Positions 1 through 8,412 of a stretch of 64,000 nucleotides of DNA are shown piece by piece; within the stretch, counting starts at the first letter, position 1, and each line of letters starts with the position of its first letter. Source of the stretch: Halobacillus litoralis (lineage in GTDB: Bacteria > Bacillota > Bacilli > Bacillales > Halobacillaceae); the NCBI RefSeq assembly GCF_020171725.1, contig NZ_JAIVAJ010000003.1, positions 124,001 through 188,000 of the forward strand. The letters are read 5' to 3'. The notes under the pieces are model-generated. The model searched no databases. It was given only the letters and a program-made list of their open reading frames with translations, and had not been told where the DNA came from. The position numbers were made by a program, and so were the translations under genes.

Positions 1-1013
1 AGGGAGTAGCGTAGGCCGTTTTCGTCCCAGACGAGATTGGTGATGATGTCGGTTGTGTAAACGGCCTTGGTTCCGCGTACCTCGAGTTCTTCCTCTTCGC
101 CGAACCCCAAGGATAGACTCTCATCTGGTGATTCGAAGGAGCTGAGAGTGAATTGAAGGAATCCGTCTTTATGGAATTCCTGGCTCACTTCAGTCCGGTC
201 GAAGCTCTTCATATAGAAGGAATTCACCTTCTCGAGCTGGTACGCATCATTTTTCACCGTGAGAAGTGGCTGCTCATAGACGGCAGCGGCTTCCTCCAGT
301 GTGACGTCTTCTGAAGGATCCATCTCTTCAAATGGTTGGACTTCAATCCCTTCAGGAAGTTCAATCTGGAAGGTCGTTTCATCGAAGGAAGGGTTGATCT
401 CAAGCTCTGAGACGGAGTAGTTGACCGTGATGTCCCCAGACTCTGTCATGGACTTTACAATGAACCAATCGTCTGTCGTAAGCCAGTACTCTTCCACGCC
501 TGTCATGCCTTTCCCTTCTTCTTTAGGGACCGCTTTGATGTGGTACGTATCGAATCCGTTCCATTCTTCTTCGCCGATTAATTCGATGTCATGTGTTTCC
601 CTCGTCATTTCAAGTCTCTGTTCGATCTGTGCCCGTTGACTTTGTGGTGCCAGTCCTTGGTCCTCTTCCGGAACATCTATTTCATAGGCCGCATCCTGTA
701 AGGCAGAGTAAGTAATGACTTTTTCTCCGTCGTTTACGGTTTTTGAGATGTCTCCATTGGCGGCTTCTGTAATGATTTTCGTACGACCGTTCTCGTTGTC
801 TGTCCACTGCTCCATCGTCGAGTCGTCAATTTGCTGATCTACATTGAAGACTTCCATCTGACCTTTCAAATAATAACCTTTCACGGCGCTATCCTTTTCA
901 ACTGCCTGGGCAACGATTTGGTCCGGGGAATATTGGGCTGCTTCTTCTGCAGAGCATGCTCCAAGTAGGATTCCGCAGCTGATCGCCAGTGTACTGATCC
1001 AAAGTTTTTTCAT
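1..1013 (-). CDS. LolA-like lipoprotein, C-terminus cut off by window edge
   Basis: The protein starts MKKLWISTLAISCGILLGAC, a lipoprotein signal peptide with lipobox LLGAC, so it should be anchored to the outer face of the membrane. The rest is hydrophilic and acidic, with segments such as VEEYWLTTDDWFIVKS that fit the LolA/LolB-like beta-sheet fold of Bacillus outer-surface lipoproteins (YdcC type). About 337 residues are visible and the stop lies outside the window. It sits 18 bp downstream of the histidine kinase gene on the same strand, so it is probably co-transcribed with it and may be a sensor accessory or a target. The family assignment rests on pattern memory and is moderate. Confidence 0.6.
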   Translation of the reverse strand, partial: MKKLWISTLAISCGILLGACSAEEAAQYSPDQIVAQAVEKDSAVKGYYLKGQMEVFNVDQQIDDSTMEQWTDNENGRTKIITEAANGDISKTVNDGEKVITYSALQDAAYEIDVPEEDQGLAPQSQRAQIEQRLEMTRETHDIELIGEEEWNGFDTYHIKAVPKEEGKGMTGVEEYWLTTDDWFIVKSMTESGDITVNYSVSELEINPSFDETTFQIELPEGIEVQPFEEMDPSEDVTLEEAAAVYEQPLLTVKNDAYQLEKVNSFYMKSFDRTEVSQEFHKDGFLQFTLSSFESPDESLSLGFGEEEELEVRGTKAVYTTDIITNLVWDENGLRYS

Positions 1014-1031
1014 CGTAAAACACTCCTTCAT

Positions 1032-2492
1032 CTATTGTGGGAAACGCATGGCTATTACAGTTCCTTGCTGTTCGAATGACCAAAGCTTCATTTCGCCGTT
1101 GTGTTTCTCGGCAATCTGCTTGGCAATGCTGAGTCCAAGGCCTGAATGCTTGGCTTCATGAGACGTCCTCGCTTGTTCTCCCTGGTAAAAAGGGGTGAGG
1201 ACAGAATCGATGTGTTCCTGACTTATTGGGGGACCGTCATTTTGAACGATGAGCAGTGCGTTTTGACTGCGGAAGTCCTCTAATCCTGCATGCGCTTCTT
1301 CAAATATCCATTCCGGAAGAGGGGCATGACAGCCGATGACTCCGAGTCCGATCGTGCCATCCGCAGGCGTGTACCGAAGGGCATTGCTCATCAAATTATC
1401 CAGATAACGGACCATGTGCTGGTCATTCATCTTGCAGGAACCGTCAATCGTGATTTCTTTTCTTAATCGTATATGCTGCTGGCGCGCCAACTCGTCATAT
1501 CCTTCAAACACCATTTCAAAAAATTCCTCCGCATCGACCTTCGTCAGCGGCATTTCGTATTGATTCGACTGCAGCTTGGCGTAAGTGGTCAAGTCTTCAA
1601 TCATCCCTTTTAAGTGAATCGATTTCCGCTTGATGATCTGCATGTAGTCCCTGCGTTCACTGTCCGAAAGCGATTGTTCGTTCTCCAACGCTTCGGCATA
1701 GGCGTGAAGGGATGTCAGCGGCGTTTTGATGTCATGGGAAAAAGAAGCCATCATCAATTGTTTTTCTTCCTGTTCACGTTTAGTTTCTGCTTGTGCGGAC
1801 TCGATCTGCTCCTGCATTTTCTCAAAATGGTGCATCAGCTGACCGATTTCATCTTTGCGTTTGTACTGAAAAGAGACGGCTCTCTGCTTGGAGGCGAACG
1901 TCGACATCCCTTGCATCAATTCCTTCAAGGGGCGGTTCAGCTTTCGTTGCAGCAGCCAGATCATCGTGGCGTAAACGAAAATGAAAAAGAGGATGAACCC
2001 TGTCACAACCCAGGTTCGCCTGTTCTCAACGCCCGTCACCCATTCTGAGCGATCGATGCTGAGTTCATAGACTCCGACAATCTGTTCGTCTTCGAAAACA
2101 GGCTTCTTGACGGTAAGGGCATGATAGCTTAAGTCGTACTGATACAAGTTTTCCATCAGACGGGAACGGTCGATCTGCTGGATCGACTGTTGGGAAGCTT
2201 CTGATGAATAAATACGGACGGCATCTGCACGATACAGCTGAAGCTCAGCATCTCCTTCTATCACGCGGTCTGGAAGCTTTAATTCGAGTGCTTCCAGTGG
2301 CTGCATTTCATAAAGGTCCGGGTGTTGGAGTTCGTTTTCAAGAGATTGGATTTGCTGAGTCAGTTCAAAGGTATCGGAAATCCGCTTCGACTGGTCCCAC
2401 TCTTGAATCAGAACAAAGAACCCATAAGCGGCCGCAAGGGGGAGGAGCATGACAATCAAATACGTAATGACCAACCAAGTCCGGACTTTCAT
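1032..2492 (-). CDS. sensor histidine kinase, HAMP type
   Basis: This is a membrane sensor kinase of 486 residues. Transmembrane segments at about 7-28 and 162-182 bracket an extracellular sensing domain of about 130 residues. A HAMP-like linker follows, then the H-box FSHDIKTPLT with phospho-acceptor His253, the N-box NLMSNALRY and the G-box GLGLSIAKQI. It phosphorylates the response regulator encoded immediately upstream, whose stop overlaps its start by 4 bp (ATGA), which indicates translational coupling. The signal is unknown; the lipoprotein encoded next in the operon is a candidate partner. The kinase function is clear from the motifs, but the regulon is not visible here. Confidence 0.93.
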   Translation of the reverse strand: MKVRTWLVITYLIVMLLPLAAAYGFFVLIQEWDQSKRISDTFELTQQIQSLENELQHPDLYEMQPLEALELKLPDRVIEGDAELQLYRADAVRIYSSEASQQSIQQIDRSRLMENLYQYDLSYHALTVKKPVFEDEQIVGVYELSIDRSEWVTGVENRRTWVVTGFILFFIFVYATMIWLLQRKLNRPLKELMQGMSTFASKQRAVSFQYKRKDEIGQLMHHFEKMQEQIESAQAETKREQEEKQLMMASFSHDIKTPLTSLHAYAEALENEQSLSDSERRDYMQIIKRKSIHLKGMIEDLTTYAKLQSNQYEMPLTKVDAEEFFEMVFEGYDELARQQHIRLRKEITIDGSCKMNDQHMVRYLDNLMSNALRYTPADGTIGLGVIGCHAPLPEWIFEEAHAGLEDFRSQNALLIVQNDGPPISQEHIDSVLTPFYQGEQARTSHEAKHSGLGLSIAKQIAEKHNGEMKLWSFEQQGTVIAMRFPQ

Positions 2493-3190
2493 GAGGTGCT
2501 CTCACCGATGAAACGATAGCCCGTTCCCCAGACCGTTTCAATCCACTTCGGTTCTTTCAGCTGTTCTCCGAGCTTTTGACGGAGGCTTTTAATATGGACG
2601 TTGATGGTATTGTTGCCTTCCAAATTGGTCTCACCCCACACGTGTTCGTACAGCTCTGCTTTTGTAAAGGTGCGGAGGGGATGCGTGACGAATAGGTGAA
2701 GCAGAGCGAATTCTTTGGATGTCAGCATCACTTCATCTTGTTCGACGATAACAGTGCGATGATCCATATCAACAACAAGACCTTGAGCAAAGGAAAGATG
2801 CTGCGATGGTGTTTCGGTTCCTTTGTATCGTTGGTATCTTCTGAGGTGGGCCATGACCCTCGCAGTTAGTTCTTCAAGACTGAACGGCTTCGTGACATAA
2901 TCATCCGCTCCCAGTCCAAGCCCTTTGGTCTTCGATTCGTCCTCCTGCTTCGCACTTAGGATTAAGATCGGCACCTCGCTTTTCAGACGGATGTTCTTAC
3001 ATAGTTGGAATCCGTCCATCTCAGGCATCATCAGGTCGATCAGAAGGAGGTCGAACACGTCTTGCTGAAAGTCTTCCCAGCCCTCTTTGCCTGTCGAAGC
3101 CCATGTCACCTGCATGTTCTGTCTTCTTAGATGATCTTGAACGATCCGTGCAATTTCTTTGTCGTCTTCTACAAGTAAAATGGAAACCAT
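2489..3190 (-). CDS. OmpR/PhoB-family response regulator
   Basis: This 233-residue regulator has an N-terminal receiver domain (acidic pocket E8-D10, phospho-acceptor Asp52 in LLLIDLMMP, conserved Lys in VTKPFS near residue 102). A C-terminal winged-helix DNA-binding domain follows (about 130-230, ending VWGTGYRF). It is first in a minus-strand operon with the kinase and the lipoprotein. The start ATG follows AAAGGGG. Between this gene and the divergent gene at 3371 lie about 180 bp of AT-rich sequence that must hold both promoters. An imperfect inverted repeat, AATCCT...AGGATT near 3252-3275, could be a binding site, but this is not shown. Confidence 0.93.
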   Translation of the reverse strand: MVSILLVEDDKEIARIVQDHLRRQNMQVTWASTGKEGWEDFQQDVFDLLLIDLMMPEMDGFQLCKNIRLKSEVPILILSAKQEDESKTKGLGLGADDYVTKPFSLEELTARVMAHLRRYQRYKGTETPSQHLSFAQGLVVDMDHRTVIVEQDEVMLTSKEFALLHLFVTHPLRTFTKAELYEHVWGETNLEGNNTINVHIKSLRQKLGEQLKEPKWIETVWGTGYRFIGESTS

Positions 3191-3370
3191 GGTGTACCCC
3201 TTTCACACTGTTTATTGTAAGACGGTATGTACATAAAAATGGAAAGTTAATAAATCCTTTATAATTTAGGATTACATTCCTGAATTTTACACTATAATCG
3301 TCGTTCTTTACACGCTTAATCAGAGTAGAATCAATTGTGATACAATAATGGAAAAAAGAGGAGGGTAATC

Positions 3371-4132
3371 ATGCCTTCTTGGTTTGATACCAATGTTCAA
3401 GAGCCTTTTCAATTCTTTTCGACCAGCCACATCATCATGCTTTCCATCCTATTCTCCGGCATTGTACTGCTGTTGATCGTACATAACGTGATCAGAAAAA
3501 ACGTTACCCTTCAGAGGGGAATAAAGTGGTCGATATTCTCACTCCTATTCGTAAGTGAAGCCGGCCACCAAATATGGGGGCTTGCGAATCAAAATTGGAA
3601 TATGGAGGACCATGCTCCGTTCCATCTTTGCGGCAACGCTTCGCTGTTAGCCATGATCGCACTATTACGTCCGTCTAAGCGTCTTATTCAGCTGATCTAT
3701 TTCGCTGCTGTACTACCTGCGATCATCACGCTTCTGACGCCGGAAGTTTTCTACTCCTTTCCACATTTCCGCTTTTTGAAATTTTTCCTTCATCATATGG
3801 CACTCGCCTGGGCAGGGATCTTCTTAGTGATCACGACCTCAACTGAGATTTCGTTCAAGTCGCTACTACATATGTTCGGGGTGCTGAACCTTTACGCAGC
3901 TTTTATCTTTGTCTTAAACCGGATGATCGGGACGAATTATTTGTTCTTGGCGGGAACGCCGGATGTCACGACGCCTCTCAGTGCGCTGGGGGACGGGGTT
4001 TGGTATTACATCAATCTTGAGCTATTTTGTTTTGCGATCTTCCTTGTGATGTACGGGTTCTATCGTTTAGGAAGAAGGTGGAGTCGTTCCAATGAAACGG
4101 TTGAGGAGGAAAAGAAGTCTGTCAATTTTTAA
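3371..4132 (+). CDS. ywaF: YwaF/TIGR02206 family integral membrane protein
   Basis: This 253-residue polytopic membrane protein has about six hydrophobic helices. It matches the TIGR02206 (YwaF) family of Firmicutes in its motifs: FHLCGNASLLA, the His pair in FFLHHMALAWAG, and GTNYLFLAGTPD. The function of the family is not established. The start ATG follows AGAGGAGGG at a good distance. A TACAAT -10-like hexamer lies near 3341, although the -35 is poor. It is monocistronic, and no obvious terminator separates it from the TetR gene downstream, only a 20-bp palindrome. Confidence 0.8.
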   Translation: MPSWFDTNVQEPFQFFSTSHIIMLSILFSGIVLLLIVHNVIRKNVTLQRGIKWSIFSLLFVSEAGHQIWGLANQNWNMEDHAPFHLCGNASLLAMIALLRPSKRLIQLIYFAAVLPAIITLLTPEVFYSFPHFRFLKFFLHHMALAWAGIFLVITTSTEISFKSLLHMFGVLNLYAAFIFVLNRMIGTNYLFLAGTPDVTTPLSALGDGVWYYINLELFCFAIFLVMYGFYRLGRRWSRSNETVEEEKKSVNF

Positions 4133-4169
4133 GAGGTCATTTACAAAAAGTGTATGTAAGGTTATAATT

Positions 4170-4189
4170 ATGATTGATTAATCAATCAT
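4170..4189. promoter_or_regulatory. 20-bp perfect palindrome, probable TetR operator (upstream copy)
   Basis: ATGATTGATTAATCAATCAT is perfectly self-complementary and lies 18 bp before the TetR start codon. TetR-family operators in bacilli often have this form (for example FadR-type TGAATGA...TCATTCA). The identical 20-mer recurs at 6061-6080, at the end of the same operon. It is therefore likely to be the autoregulatory operator. Confidence 0.7.
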
Positions 4190-4207
4190 TTAAAAGGGGT
4201 GTTCGAT

Positions 4208-4795
4208 ATGGCGATTCAGAAATCGGAAGAAAAGAGGCAGAAGATTCTTCAAGCTGCGATTCAATTGTTTTCAGAGAATGGGTATTCAAAAGCGACAATA
4301 AAGGATATTTCGAAAGAAGCTGGGGTGAGCTTTGGTACGGTTTTTACGTACTACGAGACGAAGGATAAATTATTTGAAGCGGCAGTACTTGAGCCGTTAG
4401 AGGAGATGAAGCAGGTTCTTTTGTCGCATGCAGAGGACCAAGAAGACATTATCGATCAAATTAAAGAGACCATCAGAATGCATATGATGTATTTCGCGCG
4501 TCAGGCGACGTATGCAAGGATGGTACAGTACGTTATTGGACAACGTGAACGTTTCCCGGAATTATTCGATGAATTGAATGCCTTTACAGAGGACCTTCAG
4601 GATTCGCTCAAACCACTGGTTGAAAAAGGTCAGGAGGCGGGCGTGTTAATAAAACTAGACCCAAAGAACGTGGCCATCACGTATTTGGCGTATATCAATG
4701 GTGTACGTTTGACCACGATTGACGACATTGACCAAGTCCCTGCCTGGAACATGTTTGTTGATCATGCTTTTCTCCTGTTTGGACCAAAACAATGA
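4208..4795 (+). CDS. TetR/AcrR family transcriptional repressor
   Basis: The N-terminal helix-turn-helix (about 8-55, containing ILQAAIQLFSENGYSKATIK and FGTVFTYYETKDKLF) is typical of TetR repressors. The C-terminal half is an all-helical ligand-binding and dimerisation domain. The ATG at 4208 (195 residues) is chosen because AAAAGGGG sits about 8 bp before it; the in-frame GTG at 4199 overlaps that ribosome site. The gene overlaps the following MFS transporter by 4 bp, so the pair forms a classic repressor-pump operon. The ligand is probably a substrate of the pump. Confidence 0.9.
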   Translation: MAIQKSEEKRQKILQAAIQLFSENGYSKATIKDISKEAGVSFGTVFTYYETKDKLFEAAVLEPLEEMKQVLLSHAEDQEDIIDQIKETIRMHMMYFARQATYARMVQYVIGQRERFPELFDELNAFTEDLQDSLKPLVEKGQEAGVLIKLDPKNVAITYLAYINGVRLTTIDDIDQVPAWNMFVDHAFLLFGPKQ

Positions 4796-6072
4796 AGGAA
4801 GAGCAAATGAGATTCCGCGATTTGCATCGAAACTTGAAGATACGAATGGTCACGCAGTTTTTCTCCCAATTCGCTCACTTGATGGTTATGCCCTTCCTGA
4901 CGGTGTATTTTGCCCGTAAGGTTGGGGAGTCGACGACAGGTCTGATGTTGATCAGCCTTGTGTTTGTCGGCATTGCCGGAGGGCTGCTGGGAGGCTATTT
5001 TTCCGATCGATGGGGGAGGAAAAAGTTGATGGTCTATGCTGAAGCAGGGTCCGCCATAGCTTTTCTCATTATTGCCATCTTCAACTCCCCTTGGTTTGAT
5101 ATGCCCTATATGACTTACGCCGTATTCATTTTCTCGATGTTCTTCGGTGGTGTATTGGGTCCCGTTTCACAGGCTATGGTGCTGGACGTGACCACAGAAG
5201 AAAGCCGCCGATATGTGTTCACACTGCTTTACTGGGTGACCAATTTATCTTCCGCTTTAGCAGGTATTATCGGCGCTATATTGTTTCAACAGTACTTGTT
5301 TGAATTGTTCATTGGCATCAGTGTCGTATCCCTTGTATCCGCTGTCATCACTCAACTTTTCATCTCAGAAACCCACACTAAAACAATACCTCAACAAGAC
5401 GTAACCCAACCAGTTTCTATGCTGAAGAATTATCAAGTCGTTTTCCTGGATAAATTATTTCTCGCGTTTCTACTGGCGGGCATATGCATTCTATCTCTTG
5501 AAGAACAGCTTACCAATTTTATAGCCATCCATCTTGCGGACACAATCGAGTCACAACCCCTTATTCCATGGGGAGGAGAAACCATCGAAGTGGATGGAGT
5601 CCATATGCTTGGTATTTTGCGGTCTGAGAATACGTTGATTGTTGTTTTTGCAACAGGATTGATTGCATGGGCTGTGAAAAAGTTGAGCGATCGTCTCGTA
5701 TTGTGGGTCGGATTGAGCATCTATACAATCGGGTACGCCTGCTTAACCTGGCTTGGTCAGCCTTGGCTTTTATTGGTCGCTATGGTTGCTGCGACAGTAG
5801 GGGAGTTAATGTACATTCCAGTAAGGCAGAGTATGCTCGGAAAATTAGCACCTGATTCGGCACGAAGTTCTTATCTGGCCGTGCACCAATTTATATATTA
5901 CATTGCGATGCTGATTGGAGCTGTTGATATCATGCTTTCAAGTATAGTTCCAGCATGGGTGATGGGAGTGAAATATGTCATCGTCGGTGGACTGGGATTG
6001 TTTATTTTTATAATGGTAAATAAGAGAATGGAAGAAAAAAAGGTTATTGAAAGGATTAAAATGATTGATTAA
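4792..6072 (+). CDS. MFS multidrug-type efflux transporter
   Basis: This 426-residue major facilitator protein has about 12 transmembrane segments. The loop 2-3 motif GGYFSDRWGRKK corresponds to MFS motif A. A cytoplasmic linker near 195-215 separates the two halves, and the second half carries an extracytoplasmic insert rich in charged residues (around 245-275). Its start overlaps the TetR stop as ATGA, so expression is coupled and drug-responsive control is likely. The last codons and stop (ATG ATT GAT TAA) lie inside the second 20-bp palindrome, so the operator sequence also encodes the C-terminus MID. The substrate is unknown. Confidence 0.88.
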   Translation: MKEEQMRFRDLHRNLKIRMVTQFFSQFAHLMVMPFLTVYFARKVGESTTGLMLISLVFVGIAGGLLGGYFSDRWGRKKLMVYAEAGSAIAFLIIAIFNSPWFDMPYMTYAVFIFSMFFGGVLGPVSQAMVLDVTTEESRRYVFTLLYWVTNLSSALAGIIGAILFQQYLFELFIGISVVSLVSAVITQLFISETHTKTIPQQDVTQPVSMLKNYQVVFLDKLFLAFLLAGICILSLEEQLTNFIAIHLADTIESQPLIPWGGETIEVDGVHMLGILRSENTLIVVFATGLIAWAVKKLSDRLVLWVGLSIYTIGYACLTWLGQPWLLLVAMVAATVGELMYIPVRQSMLGKLAPDSARSSYLAVHQFIYYIAMLIGAVDIMLSSIVPAWVMGVKYVIVGGLGLFIFIMVNKRMEEKKVIERIKMID

Positions 6073-6080
6073 TCAATCAT
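6061..6080. promoter_or_regulatory. 20-bp perfect palindrome, second copy, overlapping a stop codon
   Basis: The sequence is identical to 4170-4189. It contains the last codons and stop of the MFS gene and lies 77 bp before the next gene. It may let the TetR protein bind at both ends of the operon, or control the 6157 gene. Confidence 0.6.
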
Positions 6081-6156
6081 TAATTAAGGTGGCATGATAA
6101 GAATAATCGATTCCATCCATACTAACGATAGAAACAAAGGTTAAGGAGGTCCGTGG

Positions 6157-6459
6157 ATGGAAGAGTTTCCGATTATCCATACAAATGTATGGGATGCCCT
6201 CATTGCAGTGCCTGTCGTGTTGATTCTCACTCAAATCATAAAAAAAGTGTTTCCTGTACCTAAAGCAGCCGTACCGACAATTGCTTCAACGATCGGGTTC
6301 GTGATCTCTATATTCTTTGCTCACCGTCATAATCTTGCGGCGGGTCTATTCATGGGTGCATTCTATGGAAATGCTGCTGTTGGGGTTTATGCTTCTGTGA
6401 AAACTTCGATTCAAGCCTACAGAGCGAAGAGAAAAAAGAAAGAGCCTGACGCTCATTAA
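6157..6459 (+). CDS. small membrane protein of unknown function
   Basis: This 100-residue protein has two or three hydrophobic helices (about 12-30, 38-58 and 60-82) and a strongly basic tail (RAKRKKKEPDAH). TTAAGGAGGTCC gives an excellent ribosome site. It follows the MFS gene and the second TetR-type palindrome, so it may share that regulation. The size and layout resemble phage-type or small holin-like proteins, but I do not recognise a family and assign no function. Its last codons form the left arm of the downstream terminator. Confidence 0.65.
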   Translation: MEEFPIIHTNVWDALIAVPVVLILTQIIKKVFPVPKAAVPTIASTIGFVISIFFAHRHNLAAGLFMGAFYGNAAVGVYASVKTSIQAYRAKRKKKEPDAH

Positions 6460-6478
6460 GAGGTCAGGCTCTCTATCT
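6441..6478. terminator. bidirectional Rho-independent terminator
   Basis: AGAGCCTGAC (6441-6450) pairs with GTCAGGCTCT (6463-6472) and the left arm is inside the 6157 gene. It lies between convergent genes and could serve both strands. Confidence 0.7.
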
Positions 6479-6485
6479 TTATTTG

Positions 6486-7415
6486 TTATGCGTTATCTGC
6501 TGTCGTGTCTTCATCCGTTTCAAGGTCTACTTCATCTTCCTCGATGCCTTCTTCACCTTCAGGTTGGTCTTCGTCAGACTCTTCTTCTTTCCCATCAGCG
6601 TGAACGGCAGAGTTCGGGACGGCGTTTTGGTGAGCTTGTTCGTTTGCATGCTCACTTGCCTGAGAGTGTTCCTTGTTTGAAAGATCAGCGGTTACTTCTT
6701 CTGTGGACTCTTCAGATTCCGCGTCAGAGGAAGAATCTTCTTCAGTTGACTCTTCATCAACTTCTGGTGTTTCTTCTTCTTTAGCTTCTTCGTCAGCGTC
6801 TACATCATCTTCTTCTTTGCCTTCCTGTTCGTCGCTTTCGATCTCATCTTCCTCGATGCCCTCTTCACTCACGGGCTCTTCCGATTCCTCTTCTTTAGGC
6901 TCTTCGCCTTCAGGTTGTTCTTCAGTGCCTGCGTGAACGGCAGAGTTTGGCGCAGCATTTTCGTGTGCTTTTTCACTTGCGCGCTCGCTTGCCATAGAGT
7001 GAGCCTTTTTGGAAAGGTCTACCGTTACTTCTTCTTCATCACCTTCAGTGGACTCGTCCATTTCAGGCATTTCGACCTCTTCTACTTTCGGCTCTTCTAC
7101 ATCATCGACAGCTACAGGTTCTTCTTTTTCCTCTTCAGGCTGTTCAACTGGCTCTTCAGTTTTCTCTGACTTGGCGTGAACCGCTGAGTTTGGTGCGGCA
7201 TTTTTATGAGCTTGCTCACTTGCACGCTCACTAGCCATAGAATGCGATTTCTTGTTTTTCTTTTCTTTCTTCTTTGCTTTCTGCTCCATTTTAACTTCAA
7301 CGGTTTTTTCAGCGTTTTTGCCATGAGAAGCTGCGTCTGCGACAGTGCCTCCAGCAAAGATTCCTACAGATAGTACGCCTGCTGCTACAATTGTTTTCAT
7401 TACGGATGTTTTCAT
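6486..7415 (-). CDS. secreted, very acidic protein with three 24-residue repeats
   Basis: This 309-residue protein has a signal peptide (1-29, ending GGTVADAAS). A short Lys-rich stretch follows, then long Glu/Asp runs separated by three near-identical 24-residue repeats at about 58-81, 139-162 and 250-273. Each begins HS(M/Q)ASE(R/H)A(S/N)E and ends N(A)xPNSAVHA. The acidic spacers are disordered in composition. The well-preserved repeats against degenerate spacers suggest the repeat is the functional unit, perhaps for binding a partner or metal. It lies 45 bp downstream of another low-complexity secreted protein and is probably in the same transcript. No known domain is recognised. AAAGGAGAG precedes the start. 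Confidence 0.7.
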   Translation of the reverse strand: MKTSVMKTIVAAGVLSVGIFAGGTVADAASHGKNAEKTVEVKMEQKAKKKEKKNKKSHSMASERASEQAHKNAAPNSAVHAKSEKTEEPVEQPEEEKEEPVAVDDVEEPKVEEVEMPEMDESTEGDEEEVTVDLSKKAHSMASERASEKAHENAAPNSAVHAGTEEQPEGEEPKEEESEEPVSEEGIEEDEIESDEQEGKEEDDVDADEEAKEEETPEVDEESTEEDSSSDAESEESTEEVTADLSNKEHSQASEHANEQAHQNAVPNSAVHADGKEEESDEDQPEGEEGIEEDEVDLETDEDTTADNA

Positions 7416-7460
7416 GATTCATTCTCTCCTTTAAGTTTATAAAAATAGTTGGTTACTTGT

Positions 7461-8246
7461 TTATAAAAATAAAGGAGATGTTCGGGGTGGTTCCCCTGGT
7501 GGTGCATTCATCCATTGGTTCCGGAACATCTGATAGCGGCTAGCCATCACGTGGTGGAGGGAGGGCTGAGCCGGTGTATCGGATGTTTGAACGAAATGCC
7601 AATTGATCGGCCCGTCCGCAGATGTCCGGTCTTTGCCGGTTTTCCCAAGCGTTTTCTGCGGAGAAGTCGGAATGATCACGCCTTCCTCAATCGGATCGGA
7701 AAAAGGGTGAGGAGGAAGCTTCGGAATAGGAGGTTCCTCCTTGGAGGTCGCCTGTTCTTCCTTATCCTCCAGACTGTTGTCCGTTTGTTGTGAAACCGAA
7801 TCAGCGGGAGTAGATGGTGGAGGAGAAGGGATTCCTTTTGATTCTACCTTTTTCTCCGGTTCTACGTTCGCTTTCTTCTTTTGACTGCCTTTTTTAATAG
7901 AAGGTTTCTTTTCTTCTGCATGCTCAGGAATCTTACCTTCTGCGTTGTTTTGCTTTTGTTCGGGAGGGCCTTTTCTCTTATTGTCTGATCGATTCTTCTG
8001 TTGTGCATGGGCCGGCACCTTTGATTTAGGTTCGTGCGATTTCGCCTTCGTAGATCGCTTCGACGGATCCGGTCCTTTTGCCTTTTCGGGAGGTGCAGGC
8101 TTCTCACGTTTGTCTTCTTTCTTTTTTTGTGCTTGCGGTGGTGGGCCATCCTGGTTCTTACCCTTTCCTTCTGCAGCCATGACGTCAGCTGTAGAAAGGA
8201 AGAAGCAGCAAATAGCCACTAGAATCGAAAGCATCTTGATGTTCAA
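7461..8246 (-). CDS. secreted Lys/Pro-rich low-complexity protein
   Basis: This protein has about 261 residues. A hydrophobic signal sequence (IKMLSILVAICCFFLSTADVMAA) is followed by about 150 residues dominated by Lys, Pro, Glu and Gln. A more ordered C-terminal segment of about 70 residues (INWHFVQTSDTPAQPSLHHV, ending in PGEPPRTSPLFL) comes last. The TTG at 8246 is chosen because GGGGGAGGTGA lies about 8 bp before it; the in-frame GTG at 8264 overlaps that site and an ATG at 8234 is also possible. It is upstream of the acidic repeat protein. The opposite charges of the two (basic here, acidic there) hint that they could interact. The function is unknown. Confidence 0.6.
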   Translation of the reverse strand: MNIKMLSILVAICCFFLSTADVMAAEGKGKNQDGPPPQAQKKKEDKREKPAPPEKAKGPDPSKRSTKAKSHEPKSKVPAHAQQKNRSDNKRKGPPEQKQNNAEGKIPEHAEEKKPSIKKGSQKKKANVEPEKKVESKGIPSPPPSTPADSVSQQTDNSLEDKEEQATSKEEPPIPKLPPHPFSDPIEEGVIIPTSPQKTLGKTGKDRTSADGPINWHFVQTSDTPAQPSLHHVMASRYQMFRNQWMNAPPGEPPRTSPLFL

Positions 8247-8375
8247 ACGGTTCACCTCCCCCACGAATGTATTCTTTACTCATAGCTATACGATGAATCG
8301 TTTATTTTCTGACCGTTTCGACACACTTTTTAAAACTTTTCGAAATGGTATGGAAATTTAAAGGAGGATGTAGGG

Positions 8376-8408
8376 ATGTGTCGAATCCTATGTACGAGAG
8401 AGGAGTAG
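8376..8408 (+). CDS. possible 10-codon leader peptide before the serine hydrolase
   Basis: AAAGGAGG, a perfect ribosome site, lies about 8 bp before an ATG that opens MCRILCTREE and then stops. The stop is 4 bp before the ATG of the hydrolase. The hydrolase ribosome site lies within the leader, so translation may be coupled. This is inferred from spacing only. Confidence 0.3.
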   Translation: MCRILCTREE

Positions 8409-8412
8409 GTTC

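Noticed and set aside
7945..8361. Cys/Phe-rich plus-strand frame opposite the Lys/Pro-rich secreted protein
   Set aside because: Low-complexity coding on one strand creates open antisense frames. No ribosome site or signal supports it.
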